Of a DNA stretch of 64,000 nucleotides, positions 26,936 to 35,300 are shown in pieces. The translations under genes were made by a program, and so were the position numbers. The stretch covers positions 310,001 to 374,000 of the forward strand of contig CAWIYC010000003.1 of assembly GCA_963840235.1 (NCBI GenBank). Direction: 5' to 3'. Position 1 is the first letter of the stretch. Every line of letters starts with the position of its first letter. This DNA is from JBBRHQ01 sp963840235. GTDB taxonomy: Bacteria > Actinomycetota > Thermoleophilia > Solirubrobacterales > 70-9. The notes below the pieces were generated by a model, which saw nothing but the letters and a program-made list of their open reading frames with translations, did no database searches and was not told the origin of the DNA.

Positions 26936-26995
26936 AATCGTTGCTCCAGGAGACCCCCGCGCGTGGTCCCGCGCCTCGACCCAGCGACGAGATCG

Positions 26996-27652
26996 ATGAA
27001 CGAGCAGCCGAGAACGCCGCCTGAAGGCGAAGCATCCGCAACGCCGTCGAGCCCGGGACCCCTGGCGCAAAGCGCCGCCGAGCGGCTGGCCATCATCATC
27101 GACGCAGTCGAGCACGCGGCCGCGGGGGTGATAGACGACGCCGAGGCTCAGGCCAAGCAGCATCTCGAGCAGGCGCGGGTCCGCGCCGACCGGATCGCCG
27201 CCGAGCGGATCCGGGCGATCACCGAGCTCACCGACGGCCTGATCGAGCAAGCGGAGGAGGTCAAGCGCCAGGCCGACATGCTGATCGCCGCTTTCGGCGA
27301 CGCCAACGCCAGCGTCGAGCCACTAGGGGACGAGGGCGCCAACAACACCTCCCCGGGAGCGGAGGCCCCGCCCCAGGCGGCGCCGGAGCAGGGCAGGGGG
27401 AGCGAGGAGCTTCCGCCGGAGGCGGGGCCCGGGGGCCCGGACCCCCAGCTCTCCCACCTGAAGCCGGTTGGGACGCCGAGGTCGGGCCCTTCCCGTTCAA
27501 AGCCGCCCCGCTCGGTCGGGACCCGACTGCTGGTGACCCAGATGGCGATCTCGGGGAGCAGCAGGGGCGAGATCGAGGCCCGGCTGCGCAACGAGCTCGG
27601 CGTCCAGGACACCTCCCAGGTCGTCGACGCGATCCTGGGGCCGGAGGAGTAG
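26996..27652 (+). CDS. Coiled-coil protein C of a three-gene cluster (paralog of 25984-26490)
   Basis: 218 residues from the ATG at 26996, chosen because MNEQPRTPPEGE mirrors the MNQQPKPPADQ start of protein A; a GTG at 26963 is also open. Residues 25-100 are a long helix (AIIIDAVEHAAAGVIDDAEA, QAKQHLEQARVRADRIAAER). A Gly/Pro/Glu-rich linker of about 65 residues separates it from the C-terminal module TRLLVTQMAISGSSRGEIEA, RLRNELGV, VVDAILG, which matches protein A in order and spacing. The helix with repeated A-x3-A and E-x3-R spacing resembles ATP-synthase-b or DivIVA-like rods. The stop touches the start of the next gene. Confidence 0.8.
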   Translation: MNEQPRTPPEGEASATPSSPGPLAQSAAERLAIIIDAVEHAAAGVIDDAEAQAKQHLEQARVRADRIAAERIRAITELTDGLIEQAEEVKRQADMLIAAFGDANASVEPLGDEGANNTSPGAEAPPQAAPEQGRGSEELPPEAGPGGPDPQLSHLKPVGTPRSGPSRSKPPRSVGTRLLVTQMAISGSSRGEIEARLRNELGVQDTSQVVDAILGPEE

Positions 27653-28030
27653 GTGCACGAGGACCCGACCAGAATGATGGGACCTGACAACGGCCGCGGC
27701 TCGGAGGGCGATCCCGGGGAAAGCGGCCGCCCGCACGGGAATATGCGGCTGCTGGTGGCGGCGCTGATCGCGGTCATAGTCGGCCTGATCGTCGCCGTGG
27801 TCGTGATCGCCGGCGACAGCGGCAGCGGCAACTCCTCGACCACTTCGACCACCGAGCCAACCACGACCACCGCCCCGACCACCACCACCGAGCCCACCAC
27901 CACCACGACGGCGCCGACGACGACAACCGAGCCGACGACCACCCCAACCACCCCCACCACCACCCCAACCACGCCCACGACGCCGACCACTCCGAGCGGC
28001 GGCGGCAGCGGCGGAGTCGCCGCTCCCTAG
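27653..28030 (+). CDS. Single-pass membrane protein with Thr/Pro-rich extracellular stalk
   Basis: 125 residues from the GTG at 27653, which abuts the stop of coiled-coil gene C; an ATG at 27674 is an alternative start. A polar N-terminus of about 30 residues is followed by one helix, LLVAALIAVIVGLIVAVVVIAG, and then about 50 residues made almost only of Thr, Pro and a few Glu/Ala in TTTTEP/TTTTAP-like units. The tail is Gly-rich (SGGGSGGVAAP). The topology suggests a wall-spanning stalk, possibly O-glycosylated, with no folded outer domain. Function unknown. It closes the candidate operon that begins at 25984 and faces the sortase gene. Confidence 0.65.
   Translation: MHEDPTRMMGPDNGRGSEGDPGESGRPHGNMRLLVAALIAVIVGLIVAVVVIAGDSGSGNSSTTSTTEPTTTTAPTTTTEPTTTTTAPTTTTEPTTTPTTPTTTPTTPTTPTTPSGGGSGGVAAP
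27838..27992 (+). repeat. Degenerate Thr/Pro codon repeat
   Basis: The stretch is built from ACC/ACG/ACA codons broken by GAG-CC and GCC-CC units, giving alternating TTTTEP and TTTTAP blocks and then TTP blocks. It lies fully in frame within the membrane stalk gene. Third-position changes show it is maintained as protein sequence rather than as a fresh DNA slippage product. Confidence 0.7.
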
Positions 28031-28089
28031 TCTCGGCCCGGCCTCACGTCAGGCCCGGATCCCGGACAGGGCCTGCGGTGGGGGCCGGG

Positions 28090-28764
28090 TCAAGTCGTCG
28101 GCGGGCCGATCCGGCTGAGCCTGGCGAAGACGATGTAGCGCTGGGCGGCGCTGTAGAGCGGATGGCAGGCACTCAGAACCAGGCGCTCGTAGGAGACCGG
28201 CTTGACGACGCCGACCTCGCTGGGGTCGACGATCTCGGTCTTCTGCACCCGGTAGACGAAGGTCGCGTAGGGCATCTCGAGCGTGACCGAATCGCCCCGC
28301 TCCATCGAGTCGATGTGCCGGAAGGGGGCCAGGTAGGTCGTGCGGTGGCCGGCGATTCCCACCGTCCCGCGCTCGCCCGGGAACGGCGTCGCCGGGTAGT
28401 GACCGGGGCCCTTCTGCAGGCTCGCGGTGTCGGTGCCCTGGACGACAACCGCATTGAGGCCATCCATGTCGGGGGCGACGATCCTGCCGATCGCGTCGCC
28501 GGTCTCGACCTGGCGACCGAAGCGCCGGGCAAGGATCGAGGCCCTGATCTTCGGGCTCCTGACCCTGTGCACGGCCCTGCGGTCGGCCGCAGTGGGGTAG
28601 TTGGCTTCCAGCTCGGACAGCTGGTCGGCGGCCTGGCTCTGCTTGACCTCCCCGTAGATCGAGGAGACCGGCTCCTTATAGGCGAGGGTCAGGCCGACGT
28701 CGGCGAGCACGACCAGGCCGGCCGTGATCAGCGCGATCGCGAGAATGTGGCCGAGCCGCCTCAC
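28090..28764 (-). CDS. Sortase, class E/D-like
   Basis: 224 residues when started at the GTG at 28764, just before the membrane helix LGHILAIALITAGLVVLADVG; the frame is open to 28896 but overlaps the argG side. The catalytic triad is visible: His140 in VGIAGHRTTYLAPF, Cys200 in LVLSACHPLYSAAQRY, and Arg210 ten residues later. The usual TL-T-C motif is LSAC here. Sortases cut LPXTG-type signals and join the protein to the cell wall outside the membrane. The likely substrate in this window is the LPFTG protein at 25457. It is convergent with the stalk gene and divergent from argG. Confidence 0.9.
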   Translation of the reverse strand: MRRLGHILAIALITAGLVVLADVGLTLAYKEPVSSIYGEVKQSQAADQLSELEANYPTAADRRAVHRVRSPKIRASILARRFGRQVETGDAIGRIVAPDMDGLNAVVVQGTDTASLQKGPGHYPATPFPGERGTVGIAGHRTTYLAPFRHIDSMERGDSVTLEMPYATFVYRVQKTEIVDPSEVGVVKPVSYERLVLSACHPLYSAAQRYIVFARLSRIGPPTT

Positions 28765-28843
28765 GGCGGGCAGTCTGACAGCGCCGGCACCCGCCCGGGG
28801 CCGCCCGCGTGGCAGACTTCGCGCCCCCGATGACCGGGACGAG

Positions 28844-30145
28844 ATGACAGAGACGACCGACCCCGCCGAATCGCCCCTGCCGCCGCACCACCGCACGGCT
28901 TCCTACGAGGCCGACCCGGAGCGGATCGGCCGGGTGCTGCTGCTCTATTCCGGGGGGCTCGACACCAGCGTCATGTTGCGCTGGATCCAGCAGACCTACG
29001 GCGCGGAGATAGTCACCCTGACGATCAACCTCGGCCAGCCCGACGAGGACTACGACGTGGTCACAGCCAAGGCCCGGGGCCTGGGCGCGGTGGATGCCGT
29101 GGTCGTCGACGCCCGCGAGGAGTTCGCCGAGGACTACGTTCTGCCGGCGATCCTCGCCAATGGCCTCTACGGCGGCGGTTACCCGCTGTTCACCGCCCTC
29201 GGGCGGCCGCTGATCGCCAAGCTCGGGGTCGAGATCGCGCGTCGCTCCGGCTGTGACACGATCGCCCACGGCTGCACCGGCAAGGGCAACGACCAGGTGC
29301 GGCTCGAGGCCACCGTCGCCACCCTCGACCCGGAGCTGAAGGTGATCGCTCCCGTGCGCCAGTGGCGGATGGGCCGCGAGGAGGAGATCGCCTACGCCCG
29401 CGAGCACGGGATCCCGATCAAGGGCGGGGCCGAGGCCGCGCCCTACTCGATCGACGACAACCTCTGGGGGCGTTCCTCCGAAGGGCTCGAGATCGAGGAC
29501 CTCGGCTCGGCTCCGGCTGACGACGCCTTCCAGCTCGTCACCCGGCCCGAGGACGCGCCCGACGAGCCGGAGACGATCCAAATCGGGTTCGAGTCGGGCC
29601 GCCCGGTCTCGCTCGAGGGCGAGCGCCTCGGCCTGGTCGAGCTGCTCGAGCGCGCCGCCGAGGCCGGCGAGCGCCATGGCGTTGGCATCGTCGACCACAT
29701 CGAGGACCGGATAATCGGGCTCAAGGTTCGCGACCTCTACGAGGTTCCGGCGGCGGCGATCATTCTCGCCGCCCACCAGGAGCTGGAGAAGCTGGTCTCG
29801 ACGATCCACCAGAACAACTTCAAGGGGGGCCTGGACCGGCATTGGTCCTACCTCTGCTACGCCGGTCTCTGGCATGAGCCCCTGCGCGAGGATCTCGACG
29901 CCTACATGCGCTCGGCCAACCGGTACGTCACCGGCGAGATCACGATGAAGCTCTTCAAGGGCTCGGCGACCCCGGTGGCGCGGTCCTCGCCCTACGCCCT
30001 CTATGACCGCTCGCTCGCCAGCTTCGGCGAGTCCGGGGGGGAGTTCTCCCAGTCGGCGAGCCCCGGGTTCATCGAGATCTTCTCCCTTCAGAGCCGGATG
30101 GCGCATAGGATCAGGGGGCGCGCCACAGACGAGGAAGGCACTTGA
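28844..30145 (+). CDS. argG: Argininosuccinate synthase
   Basis: 433 residues from the ATG at 28844. It joins citrulline and aspartate with ATP, the next-to-last step of arginine synthesis. The N-type ATP pyrophosphatase loop is YSGGLDTSV near residue 35, and HGCTGKGNDQVRLEA is the citrulline/aspartate-binding signature. The sequence resembles the longer argG form (VLLLYSGGLDTSVML, YDVVTAKARGLGAVD) with an N-terminal extension of about 30 residues. It is far from argCJBD at 673-4955, and argH is not next to it. The stop overlaps the start of a 52-residue peptide gene by one base. Confidence 0.94.
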   Translation: MTETTDPAESPLPPHHRTASYEADPERIGRVLLLYSGGLDTSVMLRWIQQTYGAEIVTLTINLGQPDEDYDVVTAKARGLGAVDAVVVDAREEFAEDYVLPAILANGLYGGGYPLFTALGRPLIAKLGVEIARRSGCDTIAHGCTGKGNDQVRLEATVATLDPELKVIAPVRQWRMGREEEIAYAREHGIPIKGGAEAAPYSIDDNLWGRSSEGLEIEDLGSAPADDAFQLVTRPEDAPDEPETIQIGFESGRPVSLEGERLGLVELLERAAEAGERHGVGIVDHIEDRIIGLKVRDLYEVPAAAIILAAHQELEKLVSTIHQNNFKGGLDRHWSYLCYAGLWHEPLREDLDAYMRSANRYVTGEITMKLFKGSATPVARSSPYALYDRSLASFGESGGEFSQSASPGFIEIFSLQSRMAHRIRGRATDEEGT

Positions 30146-30303
30146 TGTACGAGATCATCGGCAAGGCGGCGGTCAGGGGCATCGTCCTCATGGTTCGCCT
30201 GCGCTACGGCCGCCAGATCCGCTTCGCGCTCGGGTTGGGGCTGGTGGCGGCGCTCGTCGGCGGCTATCTAGCCGCCACCCGCGGGGGGACGCCGGAGGGC
30301 TGA
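30145..30303 (+). CDS. 52-residue membrane peptide coupled to argG
   Basis: The ATG at 30145 shares its A with the argG TGA (TGATG), and the frame runs to the TGA at 30301-30303. The peptide begins MYEIIGKAAVRGIVLMVRLR, is basic in its first half (RYGRQIR), and then has one helix, FALGLGLVAALVGGYLAAT, ending RGGTPEG. One membrane pass with the positive N-terminal half probably inside is expected. Codon third positions are GC-rich like the neighbours. No function is known. The overlap implies it is made by coupled re-initiation after argG. Confidence 0.65.
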   Translation: MYEIIGKAAVRGIVLMVRLRYGRQIRFALGLGLVAALVGGYLAATRGGTPEG

Positions 30304-30395
30304 TTTCACGCCTGTGGCGCAACTTCTGTTGCGTCTTATGGACAACCTGTTAGCGTTTCCTCACATTTCGGATAGCTTCCGCGATCAGATTTGAC

Positions 30396-30533
30396 CGCCT
30401 AATCCCGCTCGCACGCCGAGCGGGAGCGGGGGAACCGGAGCGGCCCTGACCGAGAGGCGGGGTCGCAGGGGCGAATCACCAACCGTGTAGCGCCACTCCT
30501 TCGGCGCGAGCCCGACAGCTAACCCCGCAGGCG
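30396..30533 (+). ncRNA. c-di-AMP riboswitch (ydaO/yuaA type)
   Basis: The conserved ydaO core is readable: GGGGGAACCGGAG near 30428, GGGGCGAATC near 30468-30477, GCGCGAGCCCGACAGCTAAC near 30503-30522, and a closing CGCAGGCG. The P1 stem pairs CGCCT (30396-30400) with AGGCG (30529-30533). This class binds cyclic di-AMP and in actinobacteria is known upstream of cell-wall hydrolase and Rpf genes; the gene 17 bases downstream is exactly that type. The ribosome site GAAGGAGGT begins only about five bases after P1, leaving no room for a separate terminator, so control at P1/ribosome-site level or an earlier stop in transcription is more likely. Confidence 0.9.
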
Positions 30534-30550
30534 ACCCGAAGGAGGTATGC

Positions 30551-31624
30551 GTGCAGGCCAAATCGAGGATTCACAGCAGCCGCAGCCGGCTTGTCGGCGT
30601 CCTGCTCGCAGGCTTGATCGCGGCGCTCGCCCCGGCGGCGGAGGCGCCTGCCGCGAACGTTGACGCGCTCCAGGCGAGGGTCGACAGTGCCCGCTCACAG
30701 GCCCAGGCCCTCGCCTCCGACCTTCAGGCGAGCCAGGCACAGATGGCGGCCGCCCAGCAGGAGGCCGCCGCCGCAGCCGCCCGCGAGCAGCAGGTCTCGT
30801 CGCTTCTCGCCGTCGGCCAGGAGCGGGCGGCGGAGCTGGCTGGGAAGGTCAAGGACTCCCAGCGTCGCCTGGCCGCCGAGAGGCGCCGGCTGCAGCGAGC
30901 CCGCGCCGCCCTCGCCCGCCGCCTGGTCGCGATCTACGAGAGCGGGGTCCCCGACGCTACCGAGCTGATCCTCAGCTCCGAGGGCTTCGACGACCTCGCA
31001 ACCCGCAGCAACTACCTGAAGCTGATCGAGGACTCCGACACGAGCCTCGCGGTGCGGGTGCGTCAGGTCCGCAACACCGTCCGCGACGAGCTCGAGGCGG
31101 TCGAGCGGTTGAAGGCCCGTGTCGACGCCTACAACGCCCGCCTCGAAACGGCGCGCTCGCAGATCTCGGCGATCCGGGCCAGGGCCGAGTCGACCGCGGC
31201 CCAGTTACAGGCGATCGCCTCCTCCCGCGAGGCGACCCTTGTCTCCTTGAAGTCGAACATCGGCGGCTGGGTCGGCGACATCGAGGCCGCCCGCGCCGCC
31301 GCGGCCAGGGCAGCCCAGGCCCAGCAGGCGGCGGCTGCCGCCGAGAGCGCCCAAAGTGTCCAAAGCGCCCAGAATGAGGTTGACAAGTGGCTCGGTGGCC
31401 CCTACACGATCCCCTCCTACATCGTCGCCTGCGAGTCGGGCGGCAACTACGGAGCCGTCAACCCCTCCAGCGGCGCCGGCGGCGCCTACCAGATCCTGCC
31501 CTCGACCTGGGCGCTCTACGGCGGCAGCGGAGCGCCCCAGAACGCCGCCAAGGCCGAGCAGGACCGGATCGCGGCCCAGATCTGGAACGACTCCGGCTCC
31601 GGCGCCTGGGTCTGCGCCGGCTGA
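30551..31624 (+). CDS. Secreted peptidoglycan hydrolase, coiled coil plus Rpf/transglycosylase-like domain
   Basis: 357 residues, GTG start four bases after GGAGGT (30541-30546). An ATG at 30547 is out of frame. A signal peptide (LVGVLLAGLIAALAPAAEA) precedes a long coiled coil, about residues 36-250, of the kind found in RipA/PcsB/CwlO-type hydrolases. The C-terminal 75 residues are an Rpf-like lysozyme fold: IPSYIVACESGGNYGAVNP with catalytic Glu295, then GGAYQILPSTWALYGG and a final WVCAG. It should cut peptidoglycan glycan strands during growth or resuscitation, the coiled coil acting as a regulator or anchor. Expression is likely set by the c-di-AMP riboswitch. Confidence 0.9.
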   Translation: MQAKSRIHSSRSRLVGVLLAGLIAALAPAAEAPAANVDALQARVDSARSQAQALASDLQASQAQMAAAQQEAAAAAAREQQVSSLLAVGQERAAELAGKVKDSQRRLAAERRRLQRARAALARRLVAIYESGVPDATELILSSEGFDDLATRSNYLKLIEDSDTSLAVRVRQVRNTVRDELEAVERLKARVDAYNARLETARSQISAIRARAESTAAQLQAIASSREATLVSLKSNIGGWVGDIEAARAAAARAAQAQQAAAAAESAQSVQSAQNEVDKWLGGPYTIPSYIVACESGGNYGAVNPSSGAGGAYQILPSTWALYGGSGAPQNAAKAEQDRIAAQIWNDSGSGAWVCAG

Positions 31625-31701
31625 GCGTGGGAGGCTCCCCGCCGAGATCAACCTCGGGCGCGCGCATGGCGCCCAAGGTGCAGTTCGGCGGTTGGTGCTA
31701 C

Positions 31702-32136
31702 CTACCCCTGGCTGATCGCCCGCAGGTGAGCCGGTGTCATCAGGGCGTGCAGGGTGCCTGCGTCGAGGGCGGCGAGCCCGCCCTTCTTCAGTTTCACCCT
31801 GGCGCCGGTGAGCCGGGCGACCTCCTCGGAGAGGTCGGGCTCGTGGCCGACCAGCAGCACCTCGCCCCGCCCCGTCGCCAGCCCGAGAGCGTCGAAGGGC
31901 CCGCCGCGAAGAGCCTCGCAGACCTCGACCTCGAGCCCGAGGGCGGCGGCGGCGATCCGCGCCGTCTCCGCCGCCCGCAACTTGGGACTCGCGAGGCAGG
32001 CATCGATACCGGTGCCCAACGCAGCCAGCGCCGCACCGGCGTCTCCGGCCTGGCGCTCGCCCTTGGCCGTCAGCCGCCGGGCGGAGTCGTCGCCGCTGCC
32101 GTCCTCGGCGTCGCCGTGGCGCAGGAGGTAGATCAC
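31702..32136 (-). CDS. SixA-like histidine phosphatase
   Basis: 144 residues. The N-terminal LLRHGDA is the RHG motif whose His7 becomes phosphorylated during catalysis. SPKLRAAETA and VLLVGHEPDLSE give the other conserved arginine and histidine of the histidine phosphatase superfamily. The small size and the LRHGDA start match SixA-like phosphohistidine phosphatases, which remove phosphate from histidine on signalling or transport proteins. A TAGGAT hexamer lies six bases before the GTG start and no ribosome site is visible, suggesting a leaderless mRNA. Target protein unknown. Confidence 0.88.
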   Translation of the reverse strand: MIYLLRHGDAEDGSGDDSARRLTAKGERQAGDAGAALAALGTGIDACLASPKLRAAETARIAAAALGLEVEVCEALRGGPFDALGLATGRGEVLLVGHEPDLSEEVARLTGARVKLKKGGLAALDAGTLHALMTPAHLRAISQG

Positions 32137-32142
32137 GCCGCG

Positions 32143-32148
32143 ATCCTA
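32143..32148 (-). promoter_or_regulatory. -10-like TAGGAT immediately before the SixA-like gene
   Basis: On the minus strand TAGGAT (4 of 6 bases of TATAAT) is followed by six bases and the GTG at 32136. Transcription would start at or next to the start codon. Confidence 0.4.
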
Positions 32149-32221
32149 GAGCCCTCTCGCCCCTGCTTCGGCCAGCGCCATCGAAGACGGCCTCACGCTG
32201 GCCCCTCGCGAGTGTTCAATC

Positions 32222-32240
32222 TCCTCTCATGGTGAGAGGA
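32222..32240. repeat. Palindrome TCCTCTCA-TGG-TGAGAGGA upstream of dnaE
   Basis: A perfect 8-base stem with a three-base loop, 146 bases before dnaE in the 249-base gap between the SixA-like gene and dnaE. It matches, with two or three differences, the palindrome at 61830-61846 in front of the NADH dehydrogenase. It lacks a T-run on either side, so an operator or RNA processing site fits better than a terminator. Confidence 0.5.
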
Positions 32241-32385
32241 ATTTAGGTCTCGGCAGCGGCGCGGGCGTGACTCCTGCTTCCCGGGGATCCGGACCGGCCG
32301 GCGCGAATAGGTCCGCAGATAGCGGAAACGGGTGGTTCGCTGGGTGGGTGGCATCTGAGCTGGTTGGCATGATCGCCTTCTGCCC

Positions 32386-35300
32386 GTGAGCGCTCCCTCC
32401 GTCGCCCATCTCCACGCCCACAGCGAGTACTCGCTGCTCGACGGCGCCTGCAAGATCGAGGCGATGGCCGAGCGCGCGGCGGAGCTTGGGATGCCGGCCC
32501 TGGGCCTCACCGACCACGGGGTGATGAACGGCGCCGTCGAGCTCTACAAGGCGTGCGGCAAGCAGGGGATCAAGCCGATCATCGGGCTCGAGGCCTACCT
32601 CGTCGACGATCGCCGCGCGATCTCCGAGCAGGTTCGCTACGAGCGCAACCACCTCACCCTGCTGGCCTCCAGCGACGCCGGCTTCCGCAACCTGGTCGAG
32701 CTCACATCGGCCGGATTCCTCGAGGGCTTCTCACGTGGCAAGGCCAATGTCGACATGGAGCTGCTCGAGCGCCACTCCGATGGCGTGATCGCGCTCACCG
32801 GCTGCCTCCAGTCGCGCTTCTGCCGGCGCCTGGTCGAGGACCGTCCCGAGGACGCCCGTGCCCACCTCGACGACCTGATCCAGGCCTTCGGTCCCGACCA
32901 GGTCTACTTCGAGGTGCAGAAGAACGGCATCGCCGAGCAGGAGAAGGCGAACGCGGGAATCGTCCGCTACGCGGCGGAGGTGGGCCGGCCGCTGGTCGCC
33001 ACCGCCGACGTCCACTACCTGCGGCGCGAGGACTACGACAACCACGCGGCCCTTTTGTGCGTGCAGACGAAATCGACCCTGGAGGCGCCGAAGCTCACCT
33101 TCGACACCAACGAGTTCTTCCTCAAGAGCGCCGAGGAGATGGCCGAGTCGTTCTCGGAGTGGCCAGAAGCGGTGCCGGCGACCCTCGAGATCGCCGAGCG
33201 CTGCGAGGTGGAGATCGAGTTGGGGAAGCTTCTGCTGCCGCGGTACCCGACCCCGGACGGCTCCGAGCCGGAGGAGATGTTGCGGCGTATCGCCGGCGAG
33301 GGGCTGCGGGCGCGCTACGGCGACCCGCCGCCGGCCGCCGCGACCGAGCGGCTCGAGTTCGAGCTGAGGGTGATCGAGGAGATGGGCTTCTCCTCCTACT
33401 TCCTGATCGTCTGGGACTTCGTCCGCTACGCCAAGGAGAGCGGGATCGCCGTCGGCCCGGGCCGCGGCTCGGCGGCCGGATCGATCGTCGCCTACAGCCT
33501 CAGCATCACCGACCTCGACCCGCTCGCCAACGACCTCCTCTTCGAGCGCTTCCTCAACCCCGGACGCAAGTCGATGCCGGACATCGACATTGATTTCTCG
33601 GTCCGCGGGCGCGAGCAGGTGATCCGCTACGTGGCTGAGAAGTACGGCCGCGAGTCGGTCGCGCAGATCATCACCTTCGGCAAGATGGCGCCGCGCGCGG
33701 CGACCCGCGACGCGGCCCGCGTGCTCGGCTTCGACTACGGCACCGGCGACCGGCTTGCCAAGCAGATCCCCGAGCCGGTGATGGGGCGCAACCCCTCCTT
33801 CGCGGAATGCCTGAAGCCGGGCAGCGAGTTGCGCAAGACCTATGACTCCGAGCCTGAGGCGAAGCGGATCATCGACGTCGCCCAGGGACTCGAGGGCATA
33901 ATCCGCAACAACTCGATCCACGCCGCCGCGGTCGTGATCGCAGACCGCCCGTTGCAGGAGATCGTCCCCCTGCAGCTGGCCGAGGATCGCAGCGCCACCG
34001 GCGGCGGCAATGGGAACGGCAAGGCAGAGCGCTCCTACAAGATCGTCACCCAGTACTCGATGGGCCCGATCGAGGAGATCGGCCTGCTGAAGATGGACTT
34101 CCTCGGCCTCCGCAACCTCGACGTGATCGAGGACGCGGTCGAGATCATCGAGCGCTCACGGGGGGTCGACCTCGACATCGGCGCGATCCCGATGGACGAC
34201 CCGACCACCTTCGCCATGCTCGCCGAAGGGGACTCGACCGGGGTCTTCCAGCTCGAGTCCGAGGGAATGCGGGAAGCGATGAAGAAGGTGCGCCCGACCG
34301 AGTTCGATGACATCGTCGCCCTCGTTTCCCTCTACCGGCCTGGGGCGATGCGCTACATCCCCGACTACGCAAGAGGCAAGCGCGACCCGGCCACCGTGCG
34401 CTTCCCCGACGAGCGCCTGCGGCCGATCACCGAGCCCACCTACGGCTGCGTCATCTACCAGGAGCAGCTGATGGAGATCGCCAAGCAGATGGCTGGCTTC
34501 ACCCCGGCCAAGGCCGACGATCTGCGCAAGGCGATCGGCAAGAAGAAGCGCGAGCTGATGGCGACGATGAAGGACCAGTTCATGACCGGGACCGCAACCT
34601 CGGGCACCGATCGCAAGGTCGCCGGCGACCTCTGGTCGCTGATGGAGGCTGCCGCCGACTACTCCTTCAACAAGTCCCACGCCGCCTGCTACGCGCTGAT
34701 CGCCTACCGCACCGCCTACCTCAAGGCGAACTTCCCGGCCGAGTACATGGCTGCGGTGATCTCCTCGGTGATGAATACCAAGGACAAGGTGCCGTTCTTC
34801 GTCAACCGCTGCGAGGAGATGGGGATCGAGGTGCTGCCGCCCGACGTCAACTCCTCCGACCACGGCTTCGTCGTCTCCGAGAAGGCGATCCGGTTCGGCC
34901 TCAACGCGGTCAAGAACGTCGGCCACTCGGCCGTCGAGGCGATCCTGCGCGCCCGCGAAGACGGCCGCTTCTCATCGATCTGGGACTTCTGCGAGCGGGT
35001 TGACGCTCGCGCCGTCAACAAGCGGGCGATCGAGTGCCTGATCAAGTGCGGGGCGCTGGACTCGACCAACAACTCGCGCATGGGGATGCTGGGGATGCTT
35101 CCCGCTGCCCAGGCGGCGGGACAGAAGGCGCAGGAGGATGCCCAGCTGGGGCAGGGCTCGATCTTCGACTTCGGTGACGCCGATGCTGCCGCGGGCGCCC
35201 CCACTACCTCGGTCCAGCGGCCGCCCATACCAGCTGCCGAGTTCGACAGGCGCGAGCTGCTGGCGATGGAGAAGGAGACGCTCGGGACCTACCTCTCTTC

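Noticed and set aside
27838..27992. Possible CRISPR-like or microsatellite array in the ACC-rich stretch
   Set aside because: Units are not of constant length, there are no unique spacers, and the reading frame is kept as a Thr/Pro stalk.
28030..28090. Terminator between the stalk gene and the sortase gene
   Set aside because: Only a five-base GGCCT/AGGCC stem is present without a T-run; too weak to call.
28676..30106. 476-codon open frame on the minus strand opposite argG
   Set aside because: Antisense to a complete argG with an intact ATP loop; no family likeness.
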